Source: an uncultured Lachnospiraceae bacterium (GTDB lineage: Bacteria > Bacillota_A > Clostridia > Lachnospirales > Lachnospiraceae). Taken from it: 8,974 nt of DNA. The stretch covers positions 1 through 8,974 of the forward strand of contig CAMWMM010000176.1 in NCBI GenBank assembly GCA_947175285.1, written 5' to 3'. Positions 1-6,753 of the stretch are shown here, piece after piece. Within the stretch, counting starts at the first letter, position 1; every line of letters begins with the position of its first letter. The notes beneath the pieces were generated by a model. The model was not told the DNA's origin. It worked only from the letters and a program-made list of their open reading frames with translations, and did no database searches. A program made the position numbers and the translations under genes.

Positions 1-258
1 GGTGTCTGTGAATACTTGTTTATGGATTTTCATGCATTGATGAACAATGAAATCTTTTATTCATACCAACCCTTATATCTGCGTGGCGGATTACAGACGC
101 TGAGTGAAAGTGAATTGAGTGAACTTGATCATCTGGCAGAACTGCTGGCGGAACCTGATAAAAATATGGAACAGATAGAGCATCTGTGGAATACAAATGA
201 AAAGTTTTCTGTATTGACAAATAATACACAAAACATTTATTATGATACTTTTGGATAG
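1..258 (+). CDS. Unrecognised protein, 3' end only
   Basis: The frame is open from the first base of the window and ends at TAG 256-258, giving 85 visible residues. Internal TTG 16 and ATG 22 could serve as starts, but neither has a visible Shine-Dalgarno, so this is more likely the C-terminus of a gene beginning outside the window. The visible part starts GVCEYLFMDF, continues through an aromatic-rich stretch (YSYQPLYLRG), then an acidic Ser/Glu/Leu-rich probable helix (LSESELSELDHLAELLAEP) and a polar tail ending YDTFG. There is no obvious membrane segment, signal peptide or metal-binding motif. I do not recognise the family and assign no function. A hairpin 32 bases after the stop fits the end of a transcript. 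Confidence 0.55.
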   Translation, partial: GVCEYLFMDFHALMNNEIFYSYQPLYLRGGLQTLSESELSELDHLAELLAEPDKNMEQIEHLWNTNEKFSVLTNNTQNIYYDTFG

Positions 259-289
259 TATAATTGCAGTAACATATTTTTCTTTATGC

Positions 290-317
290 AGAGGACTGGT
301 AAAAAAGCCAGTCCTCT
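290..317 (+). terminator. Hairpin, probable terminator of the left-edge gene
   Basis: A perfect 10-bp stem (290-299 with 308-317, AGAGGACTGG arm) encloses an 8-nt A-rich loop. It lies 32 bases after the stop of the left-edge gene. The sequence after the stem (TTGGATTT) has only a poor U-tract, so termination may be weak or factor-assisted. Confidence 0.45.
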
Positions 318-342
318 TGGATTTGGTAAAGGGGTGTTAAAA

Positions 343-465
343 TTGTTATTAATAGCAGTATATGCAATAACCTCACAGGACGTGAGAAACTGTTTAGCTA
401 TACAACAGATACGCTATGACTGTTTGTTCCAGTATAGGATTGAAAGAGAAGAAGCGGTTTCGTGA
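343..465 (+). CDS. Possible 40-residue small ORF with TTG start
   Basis: TTG 343 lies 8 bases after a purine-rich AAAGGGG (328-334), a reasonable ribosome binding site. The frame runs 40 codons to TGA 463-465. The product would start MLLIAVYAITSQDVRNC and end in a charged stretch (RIEREEAVS). I do not recognise it. It may be a real small protein, a remnant of a longer gene, or chance. Its stop codon falls in the 5' arm of the first hairpin of the structured stretch that follows, so the sequence could also be part of a leader RNA. Confidence 0.2.
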   Translation: MLLIAVYAITSQDVRNCLAIQQIRYDCLFQYRIEREEAVS

Positions 466-617
466 CAATGATACTTCTGACGGTAGTCAGTCACATAGAG
501 AGATGATGGTGTAGGTCCAATGTGGGCAGGATTCCCGCTTGCCACTTGTGAGGATATTTTAAGTATGCCTAGCAATAAAAGTCCATTTGCAAGATGGATT
601 TTTATTACTAGACATAC
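462..617 (+). other. Hairpin-rich non-coding stretch, candidate structured RNA or leader
   Basis: Three stem-loops follow one another in this gene-poor stretch. The first (462-494) has the outer stem GTGAC/GTCAC and an inner TGA-TAC/GTA-G-TCA helix. The second (522-545) is a shorter imperfect stem, GTGG/CCAC. The third (563-586 with 594-617) is a long stem of about 24 bp with small bulges and the 7-nt loop TTGCAAG. None is followed by a U-tract on either strand, so they do not look like ordinary terminators. The stretch lies about 100 bases upstream of the small protein at 718. It could be a regulatory leader, a small RNA, or the palindromic end of an old mobile element. No known riboswitch class was recognised. 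Confidence 0.35.
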
Positions 618-717
618 CAAGTAAAAAAATATTTGAGTGACGTGGGACATGGATACATATCGGACAGGCAGATGTCAATATAATGAATTGTGGAAAGTTG
701 AAAGAGGTGTATGCACA

Positions 718-966
718 TTGAGTATAGAAGAAATGAAGAATGTAGATGTGAAGACGGTTAAGCGTGAGGAACTTGCAGACATAAGGGAGGTGGAAATAAA
801 TAAAAGAAAAAACCGGGAAGGACAGATAAAGGATTATCTTGAGAAAATTAAAAATCCTTATTGTTACAGATATGGAGAATATATTGTTAAGATAGGATTT
901 GAAGATACTACGGTTACACTCACTGATCGGTTACAGGAACTAATACTAAAAACTGCCAATTTATAG
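718..966 (+). CDS. Small clostridial mobile-element protein (DUF6870-like)
   Basis: TTG 718 gives an 82-residue protein starting with the family-like LSIEEMKNVDVKTV and ending at TAG 964-966. I chose this start because AAAGAGG at 701-707 is correctly spaced, and because the sequence upstream in the same frame (open back to GTG 637) does not look like the family. The protein has a central stretch of charged residues (INKRKNREGQIKDYLEKIKNPY), then an aromatic-rich segment (CYRYGEYIVKIGF) and a conserved-looking DTTVTLTDRLQELI tail. It is probably soluble and shows no catalytic motif. From memory it matches a small clostridial protein family, DUF6870, seen near recombinases and conjugative elements; the family name should be checked. 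The function is unknown. A TATAAT at 679-684 could be its -10 box, but I see no good -35. Confidence 0.72.
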   Translation: MSIEEMKNVDVKTVKREELADIREVEINKRKNREGQIKDYLEKIKNPYCYRYGEYIVKIGFEDTTVTLTDRLQELILKTANL

Positions 967-975
967 ATGCTTTAT

Positions 976-1001
976 GAAGAACGCTGTCCTTTGCGTTCTT
1001 C
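976..1001 (+). terminator. First hairpin after the small protein gene
   Basis: A perfect 9-bp stem (976-984 with 993-1001, GAAGAACGC arm) and 8-nt loop start 10 bases after the stop of the small protein gene. No U-tract follows, because the next hairpin begins almost at once. The two probably act together as a double termination structure. Confidence 0.4.
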
Positions 1002-1002
1002 C

Positions 1003-1070
1003 AGTGTGAGATTTAGAAATTCTTAGTCAGCGTTCTTTGCTGGCTTAGAATTTCTTCTCACACTTTTATT
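1003..1070 (+). terminator. Long-stem intrinsic terminator
   Basis: The outer stem AGTGTGAG (1003-1010) pairs perfectly with 1057-1064. Inside it, the arms starting at 1016 and 1038 pair over about 17 bp with two weak positions. The structure is followed by TTTTATT (1064-1070), a usable U-tract. It would separate the small protein transcript from the recombinase operon. The length of the stem is unusual for a simple terminator. Confidence 0.65.
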
Positions 1071-1086
1071 GGACAAATGCAGAACC

Positions 1087-1115
1087 TTGTGCTAGACTAT
1101 ATTCAGGACTAAATT
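1087..1115 (+). promoter_or_regulatory. Probable promoter of the recombinase operon
   Basis: TTGTGC (1087-1092) and TAAATT (1110-1115) are separated by exactly 17 bases and lie between the terminator and the first recombinase gene. Both boxes are imperfect. The untranslated leader would be about 50 bases and holds a short inverted repeat (CTGAT/ATCAG, about 1130-1149) that could be an operator. A TATAAA at 1153-1158 is too close to the ribosome binding site to be the main -10 box. Confidence 0.4.
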
Positions 1116-1174
1116 CATATGTGGAACCCTGATTTTATGGTTATATCAGCACTATAAAATTAGGAGGAAATAGT

Positions 1175-2893
1175 ATGAATAATTTTTCTGTGAATAATTT
1201 TTCTGTGAAAAATAATAATTCATTCATATCTTATATGGTTGCTGTGTACCTGCGTCTGTCAAAAGAAGATGAAGATTTACGGGCAGTAAAGGACAAGAAA
1301 GAAAGTAACAGCATTGCTAATCAAAAGGCATTGATACTAAAAACATTAGAGTCTATGCCGGATGTTACCCTTTATGACATTTATATAGATGATGGCTATA
1401 CGGGACTTAATTTTGAGCGTCCAAATTTTCAACGTATGTGCGAGGATATTTACAGTGGCAAGGTAAATATGGTCATTGTAAAGGATTTATCAAGATTAGG
1501 GCGTGATTATATTGATTCCGGACGTTATGTGAGAAAGATTTTTCCGTCATTTAATGTCCGGTTTGTGTCGGTGCTGGATCATTTTGACAGTTTGACAGCA
1601 ACACAGAGCGATATAAACTTGTTAATTCCCGTCAAAAATTTTGTTAATGACAATTATAGCCGGGATATATCCGGGAAAGTAAGAAGTCATCAAGAGGTTA
1701 TGCGTGAGAACAGGCTGTATATTGGTTCTCATGTTGCATATGGTTATAAGAAGCTGGAAACAGATAAGAATAAAATCATACCAGATGAGTATGCCGCTGA
1801 CATTGTACGCAAGATTTTTGACTGGAAATTGAAAGGGTTAAGTTCTGCAGCAATAGCAGAGAAGCTCAATGGGCTTGGTGTAGCTGCTCCTTCCGAGTAC
1901 AAAAAGCAGCTTGGGGGGAATTATAAAAGCGGTTTTCAAAAAAATAGAAAAGCAAAATGGTCGTCAGTAGCTGTCAGCCGCATACTAAAAAACAGAATTT
2001 ATATCGGGGTGCTTGAACAGGGAAAACGTGAAAAAGTCAACTACAAATTGGATAAGGTTGTTGACAAACCTGAATCCGAGTGGTCAGTAAAAGAAAATAC
2101 ACACGAAGCAATTATCAGCAAGGTTGATTTTGAGAATGTTGCAAAACTCATGAATCTTGATACCCGTAAATCACCAGATGAAGAAACTTTATTTATGTTT
2201 TCGGGTTTCATGTTCTGTGGAGAATGTGGTAGAAGCATGGTAAGACGCTGTAATAGATACAAAGATAAACAGAGCGTATACTACATATGTGCTACTTATA
2301 ATAAGGGAAAGGGGTGCAGTCGTCACAGCATAGGGCAGTCAGTAATAGAAGATATTCTGCTTGACGCAATTAAAAGGCATATTGTACACGTTGCCAAACT
2401 GGATGAACTTTTAAACACAATCAAAAATAGAGAAATCAATTATGATGACGTAGTGGCAAATGACAAGGAAATCCTTGCAAAATATAATGAGCTGGATCAG
2501 TGCAAAAGGGTGGAAATGGCTTTGCACAGAGATCTTGCAGAGGGAGTTATTTCTGCAAAAGAATATGAGCAGTTTAAAGGCAGTTTTGCCCGTAAATGTG
2601 CGGAAATAGAAGAAACTATCAGGAAATTGCAGGAAGAAATAGAAACGGTCTTTAAAGAGGGCTTGTTTGCAAATGAATGGATTGAAACTTTCACTAAGAC
2701 GGGCAATATCACATCTTTAGATAGGAGTACAATGCTGTCTTTAGTAGAAAAAATTACTGTTTATGAAGAAAACAGGCTTGAAATTACTTTTAAGTATCAG
2801 GACGAATATGAAACGCTATGCAAGATTGTTGGGACACTTCCGGGGAACTGCGGTTCCCTTGGTCTTATGGAGGAGGTGGACAGCAATGGCTAG
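1175..2893 (+). CDS. Large serine recombinase 1 of 3 (TnpX/TndX-like)
   Basis: A site-specific DNA recombinase of the resolvase/invertase superfamily, expected to cut att sites through a serine-DNA linkage and integrate or excise the element. The catalytic domain covers about residues 22-165: YLRLS with nucleophile S29, SIANQ (Q50), and DLSRLGR with R107 and R110, where Ser replaces the Asp of small resolvases, as is usual in this subfamily. A recombinase domain follows (about 190-300), then a zinc ribbon with C348, C351, C372 and C381, a coiled-coil region (about 405-510) and the C-terminal RLEITFKYQDEY motif. ATG 1175 is preceded by AGGAGG (1162-1167) at 7 bases. The internal Met21, where family homology begins, has no ribosome binding site. 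The 20-residue leader contains a duplicated NNFSV. The length, 572 residues, is normal for the family. It overlaps the next gene by 8 nt. Confidence 0.95.
   Translation: MNNFSVNNFSVKNNNSFISYMVAVYLRLSKEDEDLRAVKDKKESNSIANQKALILKTLESMPDVTLYDIYIDDGYTGLNFERPNFQRMCEDIYSGKVNMVIVKDLSRLGRDYIDSGRYVRKIFPSFNVRFVSVLDHFDSLTATQSDINLLIPVKNFVNDNYSRDISGKVRSHQEVMRENRLYIGSHVAYGYKKLETDKNKIIPDEYAADIVRKIFDWKLKGLSSAAIAEKLNGLGVAAPSEYKKQLGGNYKSGFQKNRKAKWSSVAVSRILKNRIYIGVLEQGKREKVNYKLDKVVDKPESEWSVKENTHEAIISKVDFENVAKLMNLDTRKSPDEETLFMFSGFMFCGECGRSMVRRCNRYKDKQSVYYICATYNKGKGCSRHSIGQSVIEDILLDAIKRHIVHVAKLDELLNTIKNREINYDDVVANDKEILAKYNELDQCKRVEMALHRDLAEGVISAKEYEQFKGSFARKCAEIEETIRKLQEEIETVFKEGLFANEWIETFTKTGNITSLDRSTMLSLVEKITVYEENRLEITFKYQDEYETLCKIVGTLPGNCGSLGLMEEVDSNG
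1177..1206 (+). repeat. Two-copy 15-bp tandem repeat in the N-terminal leader
   Basis: The 15-bp unit GAATAATTTTTCTGT occurs twice back to back (1177-1191 and 1192-1206). It keeps frame and duplicates the pentapeptide NNFSV in front of the catalytic domain of the first recombinase. A partial third copy (GAAAAATAATAATT) follows. It looks like replication slippage. Confidence 0.9.
2871..2878 (+). promoter_or_regulatory. Ribosome binding site setting the second recombinase start
   Basis: AGGAGGTG lies inside the end of the first recombinase gene, 7 bases before ATG 2886. It fixes the start of the second gene there, not at upstream codons that are open in the same frame back to 2763, and suggests translational coupling. 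Confidence 0.85.
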
Positions 2894-4628
2894 GACAGCA
2901 GACAGGTATTTAAAAAAATCTGCACAGGCAAAGAAAACGCCTGAAAAATATGATGTTGGTAATTATCTAAGACTTTCTGTTGACAGTGACTATACAGGGA
3001 GTGATTCTTTGGAAAATCAAAGAAAGTTAGCGCAGGAATTTGTTAGCAGATACCCTGATTTGAACATAGTGAGAGAGTATGTCGATGATGGGAAAACAGG
3101 AACGGACTTTTCACGTCCGGCATTTGGTAGAATGATAACTGATTTAAAAGCCGGAATCATCAATTGTGTTGTTGTCAAAGATTTATCTAGGTTTGGAAGG
3201 GAGTATATAGAAGCCGGGAACTACATTGAGAAGGTATTTCCGTTTTTGGGAGTCCGTTTCATATCCATTGTTGACAGGTATGACAGTGCTGATGAGAATT
3301 GTAGCAGGGAATTGTTGCTTATATCTCTCAAAAACCTTATGCATGAAATGTATGCAAAGGATATTTCCAAGAAAGTAGGGAGTACATTCCGAATGAAACA
3401 GGAAAAGGGGATATTTTACCGCAGTGCTACAATTCCATATGGATACCAGATGAATGAAAGCGGCACAAACTATGTCGTATGTGAACAGACAGCCCCGATT
3501 GTGCAGGAGATATTCAGACAGTGTAGTCAGGGGATTTCCAATTATACAATAAGCAGATGGCTGTATAAGAATTATGTTCAGACACCGGGACAGTACATTC
3601 AAACCGGCAGCGTATACCGGAAGCCGGAAGATGAATTAAAAGTATGGCATTATTCCACAATCAAAAGAATTTTGGAAAATCCCGTATATATAGGAAGTGT
3701 TATAAGGCATAAGTCGGAGCAGAGTTTTTTTGCAGGAAAAAAAGCAAGTCCGGTGCCGGAACACGAACAGATTATCATTGAGAATAATCATGAGCCAATT
3801 ATTGACAGGCAGGTGTTTGAAGATGTCCAGAAGATATTAAGCAAACCAAAAAAACAGGATTCATCTTGTGGCAGACAACTTATTGCTTTTGAAAAAAATA
3901 TATTTCAAGGAAAACTGTTTTGTGGATCGTGCAAGGCAAATATGGTCAGGGTAGGAGAATATCGCTTTGTAAATGGAAAAAAAGAGCAGTATAAGATTTT
4001 TAGATGCAGTACACATAGAAACTATAATGACCTATGCGATGCAAGGAGTATTGCTGAGAATGTATTGTGCGATATTCTTTATACTACGATACAAAAGCAT
4101 TTAAGTTTCATAAAAGGAATAAAGAAACAGGTTGAGAAAGATGTTCAGTATTCCTTTGAGGAAAATTTGAAACAGACAGAATTGAAAAGGCAGAAAGTTA
4201 TCAATGCAAGGAATCTTTTGGAACAGGAATATATGCAGAAATATTGTGATTATGCAGAGGGTGGTATCCCACAAGCTGTATTTCTACAATATAAAAGTGT
4301 ATATCACCAGAATATTGAACTATATAACCAACAGGAGAATAGGTATGTCAAAGAGGTAAAAAGAATAAGGAAATGTCAGGCTGCATTACAAAGATTGGTG
4401 TCTGATTGGATTCGTTTTCAAAATACAAAGGAATTGACGGAAACAATGGTCGAAATCTGTATTGAAAGAATAGAGTTTTTTGCAGATAACAGAGTGGAAG
4501 TAAAGCTAAAGTATCAGGATTGCTTTAATCAATGCGAAAAGTACATTCTAAGCTGCCAAAAGACGCCAGCTAAGAAGTACTATATTTCGCATGGAAAACT
4601 GGATGCGGAAGGAGGTGTAACGTTATGA
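2886..4628 (+). CDS. Large serine recombinase 2 of 3
   Basis: A 580-residue serine recombinase. A basic leader of about 25 residues (MARTADRYLKKSAQAKK) precedes the catalytic domain. This has NYLRLS with nucleophile S31, SLENQ (Q45), a DDGKTGTDFSRP loop, and DLSRFGR with R102 and R105. The recombinase domain (about 185-300) includes the YSTIKRILENPVYIG motif typical of the family. The zinc ribbon uses C346, C349, C374 and C384, and is followed by a long charged coiled coil (about 410-520) and the closing RVEVKLKYQD motif. All catalytic residues I can check are present, so it should be active. The start overlaps the previous gene by 8 nt, and the stop overlaps the next start as ATGA. The leader before the nucleophile is longer than in the third paralogue and might mediate contacts between partners; that is speculation. 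Confidence 0.95.
   Translation: MARTADRYLKKSAQAKKTPEKYDVGNYLRLSVDSDYTGSDSLENQRKLAQEFVSRYPDLNIVREYVDDGKTGTDFSRPAFGRMITDLKAGIINCVVVKDLSRFGREYIEAGNYIEKVFPFLGVRFISIVDRYDSADENCSRELLLISLKNLMHEMYAKDISKKVGSTFRMKQEKGIFYRSATIPYGYQMNESGTNYVVCEQTAPIVQEIFRQCSQGISNYTISRWLYKNYVQTPGQYIQTGSVYRKPEDELKVWHYSTIKRILENPVYIGSVIRHKSEQSFFAGKKASPVPEHEQIIIENNHEPIIDRQVFEDVQKILSKPKKQDSSCGRQLIAFEKNIFQGKLFCGSCKANMVRVGEYRFVNGKKEQYKIFRCSTHRNYNDLCDARSIAENVLCDILYTTIQKHLSFIKGIKKQVEKDVQYSFEENLKQTELKRQKVINARNLLEQEYMQKYCDYAEGGIPQAVFLQYKSVYHQNIELYNQQENRYVKEVKRIRKCQAALQRLVSDWIRFQNTKELTETMVEICIERIEFFADNRVEVKLKYQDCFNQCEKYILSCQKTPAKKYYISHGKLDAEGGVTL
4609..4617 (+). promoter_or_regulatory. Ribosome binding site of the third recombinase
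   Basis: AAGGAGGTG, nearly a full match to the 16S 3' end, lies 7 bases before ATG 4625 and inside the last codons of the second recombinase gene. Together with the ATGA stop/start overlap it indicates coupled translation. Confidence 0.85.
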
Positions 4629-6277
4629 TTATTTTAGCATTGTATCTAAGGCTGTCAAAAGAAGATGGCGATATGGTTGATGAAAGCAACAGCATCACAA
4701 ATCAAAGGTATATTCTCCGCAGGTTCGTGGAGCAAAGACCAGAATTTTCCTGTTATGACATAAAGGAATATGTAGATGATGGATTCAGTGGGAAGAATTT
4801 TGAAAGACCGGGGATTCAAGACCTTTTGGAAGATGTAAAATCGGGCAGAGTGTATGGTATTATTGTGAAAGATTTTTCCCGCTTTGGAAGAAATCACATT
4901 GAAGTGGGAAATTACATTGAGAAGATATTCCCATTACTGGATATTCGTTTTATTGCGGTCAATAACAGTTTTGACAGCAAAGATTATATTGGGACAACAC
5001 CGGATATGGATGTGGCGTTTGAGAACCTGATGTATGATTATTTCAGTGAGGAAAATTCCGTTAAAATCAAAAATGATCTGATGGGCAGGCGTATGAGGGG
5101 AAACTACCTTGCCACCTTTGCAGCATTTGGTTATAAAAAATCTTCCTCTGACCATAATCGCATTGTAATAGACGAGGAAGCAGCAGCCATTGTACACATG
5201 GTTTTTGAAAAGTATGTGGAATATGGGGTAAAAGCGGAAGTAGCAAGATACCTAAATCATCAAGGCATTCCAACACCGCAGGTTTACGCAATGAAAAAAG
5301 GTTACGATTATCAATGGAAGTATCGGGGAGAAAAAAAGTTATGGAATGGCTCTATAATAGGAAGGATTTTGAGAAATGAGCTGTATATAGGCAATACTGT
5401 ATTTCACAAGAAGGAAATTGTCGAGGTCGGATCAAGAAAAACGAAGTGTCTGCCAAAAGATGAATGGAAAGTGTGCGCAGGAACACATGAGCCAATCATA
5501 TCAAAGGAATTGTTTGAACTTGTGAATAGTAAAGACTTTGGTAAACAGGGTATTCCGAAACTGATAGAAAAGGAAGATGGGGCGCTGCCCAATAAAACGG
5601 TATATTGTGAGGGAGAAAAGCGGAGAAGGGGAAGTAAGGATTCGCCCATTAAAGGCTTAGTAAAATGTGGTGGTTGCAGACATAATATGCAGCGGAGAAG
5701 CAGATTAAATGTTTCTTATTATTGCAGATATTACTATGAGGTCAAGCAGGAAGAGTGCTGCCCAGAGAACATAAAAGAAGCAGAGCTTATGGATGTTGTA
5801 TTATCTGCAATCAGACATCAAGCAATGTTGGCAGGCGAAGAGGATAAGTTGCAGGAATTATATAAAGGGCAGCTTCGTGACCAGATCAAAACAAATCAAG
5901 AGAAAAAAAAGCAGCTTCAGGAAAAGATACAGGAACTTACGGATAAGAATTTCTCACTGTATGAAAGTTATACAAAAGGCGAAAGCAATGTTGATAAATT
6001 CATGCAACAGAAAGAAAGTAACAATAAACTGATAGAAACTTATAAAACGGAGTTGCAAACCTGTCAGTCAGAAGAAACAGAGTTACCGGACGAAAAATCT
6101 TGTCCATTAAATCTCTTTCAAGGAAAAGAAAATCTTACAGACCTTACAAAAGAACTTGTCAGACAGCTTATAGATGCGATTTATGTATATAATAGTAACC
6201 GCATTGAGATTGTCTTTAAGTTTCAAGATGAAAACTTTGTTTCTGATAGAAAGCATAGTGAAGCTGTGGAAAGATGA
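4625..6277 (+). CDS. Large serine recombinase 3 of 3
   Basis: A 550-residue serine recombinase that begins almost directly with the catalytic strand: LYLRLSKED with nucleophile S11, SITNQ (Q27), DDGFSGKNFERP, and DFSRFGR with R86 and R89. The recombinase domain (about 165-285) has the SIIGRILRNELYIG motif. The zinc ribbon carries C348, C351, C367 and C378/C379. A Lys/Gln/Glu-rich coiled coil (about 405-480) leads to the RIEIVFKFQDENF end motif. It is related to but clearly diverged from its two neighbours, so the three are old paralogues and not a recent duplication. A paired arrangement is known for CcrA/CcrB of staphylococcal cassette chromosomes; by analogy the three proteins here may work as a heteromeric set, or one may act as a directionality or helper subunit. 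The element's target cannot be read from the protein. Confidence 0.95.
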   Translation: MIILALYLRLSKEDGDMVDESNSITNQRYILRRFVEQRPEFSCYDIKEYVDDGFSGKNFERPGIQDLLEDVKSGRVYGIIVKDFSRFGRNHIEVGNYIEKIFPLLDIRFIAVNNSFDSKDYIGTTPDMDVAFENLMYDYFSEENSVKIKNDLMGRRMRGNYLATFAAFGYKKSSSDHNRIVIDEEAAAIVHMVFEKYVEYGVKAEVARYLNHQGIPTPQVYAMKKGYDYQWKYRGEKKLWNGSIIGRILRNELYIGNTVFHKKEIVEVGSRKTKCLPKDEWKVCAGTHEPIISKELFELVNSKDFGKQGIPKLIEKEDGALPNKTVYCEGEKRRRGSKDSPIKGLVKCGGCRHNMQRRSRLNVSYYCRYYYEVKQEECCPENIKEAELMDVVLSAIRHQAMLAGEEDKLQELYKGQLRDQIKTNQEKKKQLQEKIQELTDKNFSLYESYTKGESNVDKFMQQKESNNKLIETYKTELQTCQSEETELPDEKSCPLNLFQGKENLTDLTKELVRQLIDAIYVYNSNRIEIVFKFQDENFVSDRKHSEAVER

Positions 6278-6296
6278 ATAAGGAAAAATAAGAGGT

Positions 6297-6425
6297 ATGT
6301 TCCCGGTTGTTGATAACAGTAATCGGGAAATTGATTTCCGCGAGCAACGAGCCAAGCAGACGCACTTGTGCGGATATTTGGCGACTGCCGCGAGAGTCAT
6401 AGCCGCATCTTTGGTGCGGTTATGA
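6297..6425 (+). CDS. Possible 42-residue ORF after the recombinases
   Basis: ATG 6297 opens a frame of 42 codons ending at TGA 6423-6425, starting MFPVVDNSNREIDFREQRAK and ending IAASLVRL. The composition is protein-like, with a charged first half and an Ala-rich second half. But AGAGG sits only one base before the ATG, and the alternative AGGA (6281-6284) is 12 bases away. The whole frame also coincides with a series of hairpins, which argues for a structured leader. I do not recognise the peptide. Both readings could be true, for example a leader peptide coupled to RNA folding. Confidence 0.25.
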   Translation: MFPVVDNSNREIDFREQRAKQTHLCGYLATAARVIAASLVRL

Positions 6426-6427
6426 CT
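6300..6427 (+). promoter_or_regulatory. Structured leader with three hairpins ahead of the decayed small gene
   Basis: Hairpin A pairs TTCCCG (6300-6305) with CGGGAA (6324-6329). Hairpin B is nested: GCCAA (6351-6355) pairs with TTGGC (6378-6382) around CGCAC (6361-6365) with GTGCG (6368-6372). Hairpin C is a 13-bp stem (6395-6407 with 6415-6427) containing one G-U pair and a 7-nt loop. It stops only 3 bases before the GGAGGGG ribosome binding site (6430-6436) of the next gene. CCGCGAG also occurs as a direct repeat at 6338-6344 and 6388-6394. There is no U-tract, so hairpin C is not an intrinsic terminator. Control of translation, or a protein-binding site, is possible. Confidence 0.4.
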
Positions 6428-6441
6428 GTGGAGGGGATACT

Positions 6442-6748
6442 GTGACAGATAGCGAGTTGATCGGAAAAGTACATTCAGCAGTTTATCATCAGTGTCAGCA
6501 GCGGGGGTACGCAGCTCCCATTGATGTGCTTATGGATATAGGAGTGCTTTCAAAGCAGAAGTATGAAGAATGGCGCTATGGGAAAGTTTCATATTTATAG
6601 CAAGCCTGTACCTGTAATCCCACTTCGGTTTAGCAAAAGCGAAAAAGAGGATATTGAAAGAGCCTATGCGACACATTTTGTGGATGTGAAGCGAACAGAG
6701 CAAATTAAAAAAGAAGGGCAGGACAAGTTAGACCGGGAAGGAGGATAA
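6442..6748 (+). pseudogene. Decayed clostridial small protein gene, internal deletion and frameshift
   Basis: GTG 6442, 5 bases after GGAGGGG, starts MTDSELIGKVHSAVYHQC and continues through GYAAPIDVLMDIGVLSKQKY and EEWRYGKVSYL to a stop at 6598-6600. Nearly adjacent in the +1 frame, the sequence resumes as KPVPVIPLRFSKS, then EDIERAYATHFVDVKR, ending at TAA 6746-6748. From memory both halves belong to one family of uncharacterised clostridial mobile-element proteins of about 140-150 residues, in which a basic, tyrosine-rich middle part links the YL and KPVIPLRFSKS blocks. Here that middle part, roughly 40-45 codons, is missing and the frame is shifted, so the gene is most likely inactivated. 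The junction lies at about 6594-6608. The role of the intact protein is unknown. It sits downstream of the recombinases and could have been co-transcribed. Confidence 0.7.
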
Positions 6749-6753
6749 TTCGC

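Noticed and set aside
462..617. Group II intron or known riboswitch
   Set aside because: No domain V-like hairpin, no intron-encoded protein and no recognisable aptamer core could be found.
414..650. 78-codon minus-strand frame in the gene-poor left part
   Set aside because: It overlaps the three hairpins, has no ribosome binding site and resembles no family I know.
637..717. Longer version of the small protein starting at GTG 637 or ATG 649
   Set aside because: The extra 27 residues are unlike the family, and the AAAGAGG at 701-707 fits TTG 718.
2763..2885. Upstream extension of the second recombinase to a start at 2763
   Set aside because: These codons lie inside the first recombinase gene, show no family similarity and have no ribosome binding site; AGGAGGTG before ATG 2886 decides the start.
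3183..3602. 139-codon minus-strand frame inside the second recombinase
   Set aside because: It is opposite a clearly coding, conserved domain and has no features of its own.
6563..6593. Start of an independent 61-codon gene at 6563
   Set aside because: The recognisable sequence begins only after about 6605 and is the C-terminal half of the decayed gene starting at 6442; the frame before that is read-through in the wrong frame.
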